NCBI GenBank assembly: GCA_028873155.1
Contig: JAGWML010000008.1
Location: 1 to 27,165, forward strand
DNA length: 27,165 nucleotides
Origin: Acidobacteriota bacterium
GTDB taxonomy: Bacteria; Acidobacteriota; Terriglobia; Terriglobales; Acidobacteriaceae
Direction of reading: 5' to 3'
Shown here: positions 22,136 through 27,165 of the stretch, one piece after another
How the letters are laid out: every line of letters begins with the position of its first letter
How positions within the stretch are numbered: position 1 is the stretch's first letter
Program-made: the position numbers and the translations under genes
Notes under the pieces: generated by a model
What the model was told of the DNA's origin: nothing
The model's input: the letters and a program-made list of their open reading frames with translations, nothing else
Database searches by the model: none

Positions 22136-23041
22136 ATGTCCGGTCGCGTGGAACTGATGGAAGCGGCGCTGGAGGCGCATCCCGAGGGGGTTGCTCTGCT
22201 GGATGCTGCCGGGCAGGTTCTCTTCTGGAACCGGGCCGCCGAGACCATGACTGGATTTGGCGGAATCGAGATGGTAGGGCGCAGCACGCCATGGGCGCTG
22301 GAGCAACTGGTCCACGGAGGCGTCGCCTGGGATGAGGTCAGCCAGTTGCACAGTCCGACCGCGTCCCGCGCGTCGCTCGTGCATGGACAGCACAAGCTCG
22401 GCAGCGATCTCGCGGTGGCGGCGCGGCGCCTTGTCCTGCGGGACGAACTGGGCGAGCGCATCGGAATCGCTGTGCTCTTCCATCCTGCGGAAGTCGTCGA
22501 GGGGCTGCCCCGTGGTGAATCTGGACCCAGCCAGGAGATGGACGAGGCGCAGGCGCAACTGGAAATTCGCCTCACCGAACGCTTCGAAGAATGTATGCAA
22601 GGCGGCGCGGGCCTGGCGCTGATCTGGCTCATGGTGGATCAGGCGCATGATCTCCGGCGAACCCACGGTGCCAGAGCCTGCGATGCCATGATGGACCGCA
22701 TGCAACGCACCTTGGCGGGCGGACTGCATCCTGGCGAAGAACTGGGCCGGTGGGGCGAAGACGAGTTTCTGGTGCTGGCCCCGGATACGGGTCTGGATGC
22801 GCCTTCGGTAGCGGCGCACGCGCGCGGCCAGGCGCTCGCCGGTGTGGCTCGTACGACAGAGTTTCGCTGGTGGGGCGACAGAATCTCACTCACCATCAGC
22901 GCGGGCGTCGCGCAGGCGCAACCGGACGAGATGCTGGTCAGCCTTCTCGAGCGGGCCAAGGCCGCCATGTTTTCGAGCCTGCATGCGGGTGGCAATCATG
23001 TGACGGTGGCGCCGGGGAGGCAGTCGTGTTCGCGATCGTAG
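22136..23041 (+). CDS. PAS-GGDEF protein (motif GEDEF) upstream of the stator genes
   Basis: A 301-residue soluble protein. Residues about 5-118 form a PAS domain (PEGVALLDAAGQVLFWNRAAE). Residues about 145-295 form a GGDEF domain, with D168 in the metal-binding position (WLMVDQAHDL) and the signature RWGEDEF at 205-211. The second glycine of GGDEF is replaced by glutamate, and there is no RxxD inhibitory site before it, so diguanylate cyclase activity is doubtful. It may bind GTP or c-di-GMP, or act by interaction. GAGG precedes ATG 22136. Its 3' end overlaps the motA start by 16 bp, and a sigma-28-like promoter lies just upstream, so it belongs to the stator operon. Confidence 0.85.
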   Translation: MSGRVELMEAALEAHPEGVALLDAAGQVLFWNRAAETMTGFGGIEMVGRSTPWALEQLVHGGVAWDEVSQLHSPTASRASLVHGQHKLGSDLAVAARRLVLRDELGERIGIAVLFHPAEVVEGLPRGESGPSQEMDEAQAQLEIRLTERFEECMQGGAGLALIWLMVDQAHDLRRTHGARACDAMMDRMQRTLAGGLHPGEELGRWGEDEFLVLAPDTGLDAPSVAAHARGQALAGVARTTEFRWWGDRISLTISAGVAQAQPDEMLVSLLERAKAAMFSSLHAGGNHVTVAPGRQSCSRS

Positions 23042-23898
23042 GCATTCTTCTGGTCTTTGGCGCAGTCATCGGCGGCTTTCTCATGGAGAAGGGGCACATT
23101 CAGGTTCTCATCCAGCCGGCGGAGCTCCTCATTCTCGGCGGCGCGGCCGTGGGCACGCTGCTCACCGCCAATCCCATGCACATCCTCAAAGGCATTGTCA
23201 GCGGTCTCACCGGAATCATGACCGGCTCGAAGTTCGGCAAGCCGCGCTATCTGAGCACGCTCAAGATGATGTACCAGTTCCTCAACAAGGTTCGCAAAGA
23301 GGGCCTGCTCAGCGTGGAGATGGACGTCGAAAAGCCGCAGGAGAGCGTCATCTTCAAGAACTATCCCGAGTTTCTCAAAGACCATCACGCGCGCGATTTC
23401 GTCTGCGACACGCTGCGCATGGCGATCACCGGCGGCGTGGAGCCCTTCGACATGGACCAGATGATGGAGCTTGATATGGAGGTGCATCATCACGACGCCA
23501 CGCAGCCCATCAGCGCACTCTCCACGGTTGCCGATGCGCTGCCCGGGCTCGGCATTGTTGCCGCCGTGCTCGGCGTGGTCATTACCATGGGCGCGCTGGG
23601 TGGCCCTCCCGAAGAGATTGGGCACAAGGTGGCTGCGGCGCTGGTGGGCACATTTCTCGGCATTCTCATGTGCTACGGCGTGGTGGGGCCGCTCAGCTCG
23701 AACATGAGCAAGACAGCCGAGGAGCACAACAGCTACCTCCATGTTCTGCGCGTCCTGCTGCTGTCGTTCCTCAAGGGCTCTGCGCCGATGATTGCCATCG
23801 AAATGGGCCGCCGCGCGATTCCAGCGCACGTGCGCCCCAGCTTCGACGAGATGGAAAAGGCCTGCAAGAACCACACTGCCGAGGCGGCTGCGGCCTAG
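23026..23898 (+). CDS. motA: Flagellar motor stator protein MotA
   Basis: A 290-residue inner-membrane protein; E. coli MotA is 295. Four hydrophobic segments are visible (about 1-20, 31-50, 171-191, 203-223). The functional residues of E. coli MotA occur at the same numbers: R90 and E98 in the cytoplasmic loop (VRKEGLLSVE), P173 in ADALPGLG and P222 in VVGPL. It forms the proton channel with MotB. The start is GTG 23026, chosen because GGAGG (23016-23020) is 5 nt upstream and the N-terminus MFAIVGILLVFGAVIGG fits the family. The frame itself stays open to an ATG at 22750. The start lies inside the PAS-GGDEF gene, implying translational coupling. motB follows after 22 bp. Confidence 0.95.
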   Translation: MFAIVGILLVFGAVIGGFLMEKGHIQVLIQPAELLILGGAAVGTLLTANPMHILKGIVSGLTGIMTGSKFGKPRYLSTLKMMYQFLNKVRKEGLLSVEMDVEKPQESVIFKNYPEFLKDHHARDFVCDTLRMAITGGVEPFDMDQMMELDMEVHHHDATQPISALSTVADALPGLGIVAAVLGVVITMGALGGPPEEIGHKVAAALVGTFLGILMCYGVVGPLSSNMSKTAEEHNSYLHVLRVLLLSFLKGSAPMIAIEMGRRAIPAHVRPSFDEMEKACKNHTAEAAAA

Positions 23899-23920
23899 CG
23901 CAATCGAAGGAGACGGATAG

Positions 23921-24874
23921 ATGTCGAGTGCCAAGACCCAGCCGATCGTGATTGTGAAGAAGAAGGGCGGCCACGGCGGCCATCACGGCGGCGCTTGGAA
24001 AGTGGCCTATGCCGACTTCGTGACCGCGATGATGTCCCTGTTCATCGTGCTCTGGCTGATGAACTCCAGCGACAAGATCAAGAAGGCCGTCGCCGGATAC
24101 TTCAACGATCCCAAAGGCACCGCCAACCTGCTGGGAACCACGATGAACGGCAACGGCATCACGGTGGAACAGGAGCGATCCGACGCGCTGCAGAAGCTCA
24201 AGAAAAAGCTCGAAGCCGAGATCCGCGCGCGCAAGGAACTCGAAAAGCTCTCGAAGCAGATCGAGATCACCATCACGCCTGAAGGCTTGCGGATCGAACT
24301 GCTGGAGACGAAAAACGGAACATTCTATGAGAGCGGCAGCGCGCGGCTGAGCGCGAGCGGGCAGGAACTGCTGGCGCTGCTGGCCAGTGAACTCAAGACG
24401 CTGCCCAACGATCTGCTCATCGAGGGCCACACAGACGCCGCCCCCTACTCGCAGGACACGGGCTACAGCAACTGGGAGCTCTCCGCCGACCGCGCTAACG
24501 CCGCACGCCGCCTGCTGCAAGCCGGCGGCGTGCGACAGGATCAGGTGACGCAGGTGCGCGGCTACGCCGACCAGATGCTGCGCGTCAAAAGCAATCCATA
24601 TGACCCGTCGAACCGGCGCATCTCGATCCTCGTCAAAAACGCTTCGTCGCCACTGCCAAATCTGACAGGCGCACAGACGGTCGACGGCCCGCCTGCCCAA
24701 CCGCGACCGCCGGCAGTCCCCGCAGGCAATCCGCCGCAGGTGGCTCAATCCGGGCAGCCTCCTGCAGACCTTCCCGCGAAAGCACCAAAGCCCGCCCCAC
24801 CTGCCTCCCCATCCACACAGGCCTCTGGCCTGCTGGCGCGACTGACAAAGCTCGAGCCGGTTCCCAAAAAGTAG
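23921..24874 (+). CDS. motB: Flagellar motor stator protein MotB
   Basis: A 317-residue protein. The N-terminal cytoplasmic Gly/His segment (GGHGGHHGGAW) is followed by one transmembrane helix (about 28-47) holding the proton-carrying aspartate D32 (AYADFVTAMM), the same number as in E. coli. A plug/linker region with Lys/Glu-rich coiled-coil character lies at about 85-115. The OmpA-like peptidoglycan-binding domain spans about 120-240 (LLIEGHTDAAP, NWELSADRANAARR, NRRISILV). The last 75 residues are Pro/Ala-rich and probably disordered, an extension beyond the usual domain. AAGGAGA lies before ATG 23921, 22 bp after motA. Confidence 0.95.
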   Translation: MSSAKTQPIVIVKKKGGHGGHHGGAWKVAYADFVTAMMSLFIVLWLMNSSDKIKKAVAGYFNDPKGTANLLGTTMNGNGITVEQERSDALQKLKKKLEAEIRARKELEKLSKQIEITITPEGLRIELLETKNGTFYESGSARLSASGQELLALLASELKTLPNDLLIEGHTDAAPYSQDTGYSNWELSADRANAARRLLQAGGVRQDQVTQVRGYADQMLRVKSNPYDPSNRRISILVKNASSPLPNLTGAQTVDGPPAQPRPPAVPAGNPPQVAQSGQPPADLPAKAPKPAPPASPSTQASGLLARLTKLEPVPKK

Positions 24875-24891
24875 CCGTTCCGCCGCGCGGC

Positions 24892-24922
24892 TTGCCACGC
24901 AATCCGGGCGATGGTGTACTCT
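24892..24922 (+). promoter_or_regulatory. Candidate promoter of araB
   Basis: TTGCCA (24892-24897), 19-bp spacer, TACTCT (24917-24922). The predicted start near 24929 falls inside the operator-like repeats that follow. The spacing is at the long end of normal. Confidence 0.45.
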
Positions 24923-24948
24923 GAAAGCGCTTCAAGAAAGCGTTTACT
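24922..24948 (+). promoter_or_regulatory. Tandem LacI-family (cre-like) operator candidates at the araB start site
   Basis: TGAAAGCGCTTCA (24922-24934) is directly followed by AGAAAGCGTTTACT (24935-24948). Both have the central AAAGCGNTT core seen in LacI/GalR-family operators, and GAAAGCG repeats at a 13-bp interval. They cover the predicted transcription start and end just before the GGAGG ribosome-binding site, an ideal place for repression. The first copy is one base short of a perfect palindrome. Confidence 0.5.
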
Positions 24949-24958
24949 GGAGGCTTCC

Positions 24959-26539
24959 ATGGCCATCGTCGCCGGAGTCGATTTCGGCACCCTCAGCGTG
25001 CGTGTCACATTGGTCGAGAGCGTCAAGGGGCCCATCGGCACCGCTTCTGCGTCCTATCCTCTGCATCGCCGGCGCGAGGACCCCGACTTTGCCACGCAAT
25101 CCCACGCCGACCAGATGCGCGCCCTCGCCGAGGCCACTCGCGAGGTGCTGCGCACGACCGGTATCGCCGGCACTGAGGTGCGCGCTATCGCGCTCGATAC
25201 CACCGGCTCCAGCGTCATTCCCGTCGGCGAGGGCCTTGAGCCGCTCGACGACTACTATCTCTGGTGCGACCATCGCGCACACTCCGAGGCCGAGGAGATT
25301 ACGCAGAAGGCGCACGCGCTCTGCTTTGAAGGCATCGACTGGTGCGGCGGCGTCTACTCCCACGAGTGGGGGTTTGCCAAGCTGCTGCATTGGCTGCGCC
25401 ACAATCCGGAGAAGCGCAACCAGTTTGTGACGGCGCTCGAGCACTGCGACATGGTTGCGGCTACGCTGTGCGGCGTTCGCACGGTGGCCGGCCTCAAGCG
25501 CAGCGTCTGCGCCATGGGCCACAAGTGGATGTGGAACCCCAAGTGGGGCGGCCTTCCGCCCGAAGAGTTCCTCGTCGCAGTCGATCCGCTGCTCAAAGGC
25601 GTGCGGGAGAAGATGGGTGGTGACTACCTGACCAGCGACCATCTCGCTGGACATCTCTCCGCCGAGTGGGCAGACAAGCTGGGTCTCACCGCTGGTATTC
25701 CCATCCCCGTTGGAGCCTTCGACGCGCACTGGGACGCAATCGGTTCGCACATCCGCGAGGGTGATGTGGTCAATGTCGTCGGCACCTCCACCTGCATCAT
25801 CGCCATGGCGAAAGAAGCCGAACTCGTTCCCGGTGTCTGCGGCGTTGTACCGGGCAGCGTGCATCCGGCTTACACCGGCATCGAAGCAGGGCTTTCCGCC
25901 ACGGGCGACATCTTCGACGCGGTGGCAAAGCGCGCCGGAACTACGGTTGCCGCGTTGTCCGAGGGTCTCGACGCCTACAAAGCTGGGCAGACCGGTCTGC
26001 TGCGCCTGAGCTGGGACAACGGCGATCGTACCGTGCTCGTCAATCCCGAACTCGGCGGCGTCACGCTCGGCTGGAACCTCATCCACACTGCGCAGGATGA
26101 ACTGTTTGCCGCAATCGAAGGCACGGCCTTTCACACGCGCATCATCCTGGAGCGCATGGCCGAACACGGCGTGCGCGTCGATCGCGTGATTAACGCCGGG
26201 GGCATTCCGCAAAAAAGTGAAGTGCTCAACCGCGTCTACGCGAATGTTCTCAACAAGCCTGTGCTCGTGCCCGCAGGCGTACCCACCAGTCTTGGCTCGG
26301 GCATCATCGCTCTGCTCGCAGCCGGCGCATTCAAGACCATCGAGGAGGCGCAGGCAGCGGTCTGTCTGCCGCTGCGCACGGTCGAGCCTGATCCAAAAGC
26401 AGCTGCGGTCTATGAGCAGCTCTATCGCCACTACCGCGCCGTCTACTTTGCCCTGGGCCGACGCAATGCAGAGCCCGCCGCATTGGGCGCGGTGCTGCCA
26501 GAGTTGCGCCGCATCGCCGCGGAAGTGCGGCGGGGATGA
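24959..26539 (+). CDS. araB: Ribulokinase
   Basis: A 526-residue FGGY-family sugar kinase that phosphorylates L-ribulose with ATP in L-arabinose breakdown. The N-terminus VAGVDFGTLSVRVTLVE carries the phosphate-binding DFGT motif. DHRAHSEAEEI and WCGGVYSHEWGFAKLLHWL are typical of AraB. VPVGAFDAHWDAIGSH-like sequence follows (IPVGAFDAHWDAIGS here), with the catalytic aspartate in it. The C-terminal ATP site has NAGGIPQKSEVLN and SLGSGIIALLAAGA. The start is ATG 24959, 5 nt after GGAGG (24949-24953); the frame is open to 24911, but that part overlaps promoter and operators. No araA or araD is adjacent; downstream is an unrelated low-GC region. Confidence 0.93.
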   Translation: MAIVAGVDFGTLSVRVTLVESVKGPIGTASASYPLHRRREDPDFATQSHADQMRALAEATREVLRTTGIAGTEVRAIALDTTGSSVIPVGEGLEPLDDYYLWCDHRAHSEAEEITQKAHALCFEGIDWCGGVYSHEWGFAKLLHWLRHNPEKRNQFVTALEHCDMVAATLCGVRTVAGLKRSVCAMGHKWMWNPKWGGLPPEEFLVAVDPLLKGVREKMGGDYLTSDHLAGHLSAEWADKLGLTAGIPIPVGAFDAHWDAIGSHIREGDVVNVVGTSTCIIAMAKEAELVPGVCGVVPGSVHPAYTGIEAGLSATGDIFDAVAKRAGTTVAALSEGLDAYKAGQTGLLRLSWDNGDRTVLVNPELGGVTLGWNLIHTAQDELFAAIEGTAFHTRIILERMAEHGVRVDRVINAGGIPQKSEVLNRVYANVLNKPVLVPAGVPTSLGSGIIALLAAGAFKTIEEAQAAVCLPLRTVEPDPKAAAVYEQLYRHYRAVYFALGRRNAEPAALGAVLPELRRIAAEVRRG

Positions 26540-26701
26540 AATCAATCTCTGAGTATCCTCAATGGCTTTGTCTGCGCACCTGTCAAAGCTGACTGGTGCA
26601 AATGAGATTTAGGCCAATAGATAACGACCGTGCAGAAAACGGTAGGTCTCTTTGCCGGTAGAATTCTGACGAGTTCTTCAACCCAGCAAGTGGAGGCCAA
26701 G
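26540..26701. other. Low-GC intergenic region after araB
   Basis: 162 bp between araB and the membrane-protein gene. Base composition falls sharply: 26 of 60 bases are G or C in 26581-26640, against 37 of 60 in 26281-26340 within araB. A TAGAAT hexamer at 26659-26664 could be a -10 element, but there is no matching -35. No terminator was found. Confidence 0.4.
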
Positions 26702-27165
26702 GTGAGATTTTCGCATCGAAGTATTCGCAAACTGAAACGATACGAGAGGTTCTTCGTCACGGCCGGATTCCTGATCGTCATCCTGACCTTCGTGGTTCGA
26801 GACGTGCTTCTTGAAAGTGCAAGGACAATGGCTGAGTCGATTTCGGCTGCCGAAACCTCATATCTTCTCGAGAATGCAGCCATTGAACTCTATCACGAAG
26901 TTGATCAAGTTGACGGTCACGTGATGGAGGGTAATTCGGAAGTACTGAACCACCTGTCGTCGCAGCGACCAAAGATACAATTCAGCGCGGATCCGGAGTC
27001 AATTTTGGATCGTGAAAGCGTTCAGCACCTAAGAATGGAATCTGAGCAAAGCGAAGAGTTCTATAACCTTGGCCGTTTACTACGTGAACTTCCGTTCGAG
27101 CGGGCTCAGCAAACGGAGTTGGACGAGTTTTATCGGAGATGGGATGCTGACCGCCTGAGCTTGCT
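26702..27165 (+). CDS. Unrecognised single-pass membrane protein (runs off the right edge)
   Basis: Open from GTG 26702 to the window end (154 codons plus two bases, no stop). GGAGG (26692-26696) lies 5 nt before the GTG, which decides the start. The N-terminus is basic (MRFSHRSIRKLKRYERFF) and is followed by one hydrophobic helix (about residues 19-37, TAGFLIVILTFVV). After that come about 115 hydrophilic, acidic residues with helical character (AAETSYLLENAAIELYHEVD). The topology, a short cytoplasmic N-terminus and a large periplasmic part, resembles the sensory end of receptor or kinase proteins, but nothing diagnostic is present. Base composition is about 45-50% GC, unlike the rest of the window, which suggests acquisition by transfer. 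No function is assigned. Confidence 0.6.
   Translation, partial: MRFSHRSIRKLKRYERFFVTAGFLIVILTFVVRDVLLESARTMAESISAAETSYLLENAAIELYHEVDQVDGHVMEGNSEVLNHLSSQRPKIQFSADPESILDRESVQHLRMESEQSEEFYNLGRLLRELPFERAQQTELDEFYRRWDADRLSL

Noticed and set aside
23969..24001. Gly/His-rich N-terminus of MotB as a novel metal site
   Set aside because: A GGHGGHHGGAW-like stretch before the transmembrane helix is common in MotB proteins.
24882..24891. GCCGCGCGGC palindrome after motB as a terminator
   Set aside because: It has no loop and no T-run, and such GC palindromes are expected by chance in this DNA.
24944..26545. 533-codon minus-strand frame opposite araB
   Set aside because: It is a complete antisense shadow of ribulokinase, with no domain and no ribosome-binding site.
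1..27165. CRISPR arrays, insertion sequences, rRNA genes, phage genes
   Set aside because: Looked for on both strands; no regularly spaced repeats, transposase-like frames, rRNA segments or phage proteins were seen.

Overview
The window is GC-rich (about 62% by eye) bacterial chromosome with densely packed genes on both strands. The mix of genes suggests a Gram-negative soil heterotroph: an outer-membrane chaperone, a multiheme cytochrome/NrfD module, flagellar stator genes, sugar catabolism and a secreted beta-helix protein. Family resemblance points to Acidobacteriota (Terriglobia/Acidobacteriaceae). This is inference, since no rRNA or other decisive marker is present.

Left part (1-9075). 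All large genes are on the minus strand. A respiratory operon runs tetraheme cytochrome c -> Tat-exported 4x[4Fe-4S] protein -> NrfD membrane subunit (cut by the left edge). Its upstream region holds a CRP/FNR-type palindrome and a second perfect inverted repeat. Next come a YhaM-type exoribonuclease, a SurA-like parvulin chaperone with a long disordered basic tail, ribosomal protein S1 with six S1 repeats, and a secreted beta-helix protein. A 95-residue plus-strand gene is hidden inside a much longer spurious frame.

Middle (9128-17634). A tRNA-Arg(CCG) is followed on the minus strand by a GH57/DUF3536 protein and an AlkA-type DNA glycosylase. Then a plus-strand catabolic group: an aldehyde dehydrogenase, an L-fucose-dehydrogenase-like SDR, delta-1-pyrroline-5-carboxylate dehydrogenase and a quinone-oxidoreductase-like MDR enzyme.

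Signalling and motility part (17639-24874). A minus-strand LuxR-type regulator has a degenerate receiver. After a 473-bp intergenic region comes a receiver fused to a thioredoxin-reductase-like flavoprotein that lacks the CxxC pair, followed by a histidine kinase with a cyclic-nucleotide-binding domain. Together these look like a redox two-component pair. Then a PAS-GGDEF protein (motif GEDEF), motA and motB form a tight unit behind a near-consensus sigma-28 promoter, linking a c-di-GMP-type protein to stator expression.

Right end (24875-27165). Ribulokinase AraB follows, with LacI-type operator-like repeats at its promoter. After it base composition drops to roughly 45-50% GC and an unrecognised single-pass membrane protein runs off the right edge.

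Two start styles recur. Some genes have a clear Shine-Dalgarno. Four others have a -10-like hexamer only 6-9 nt before ATG and no Shine-Dalgarno, suggesting leaderless transcripts.
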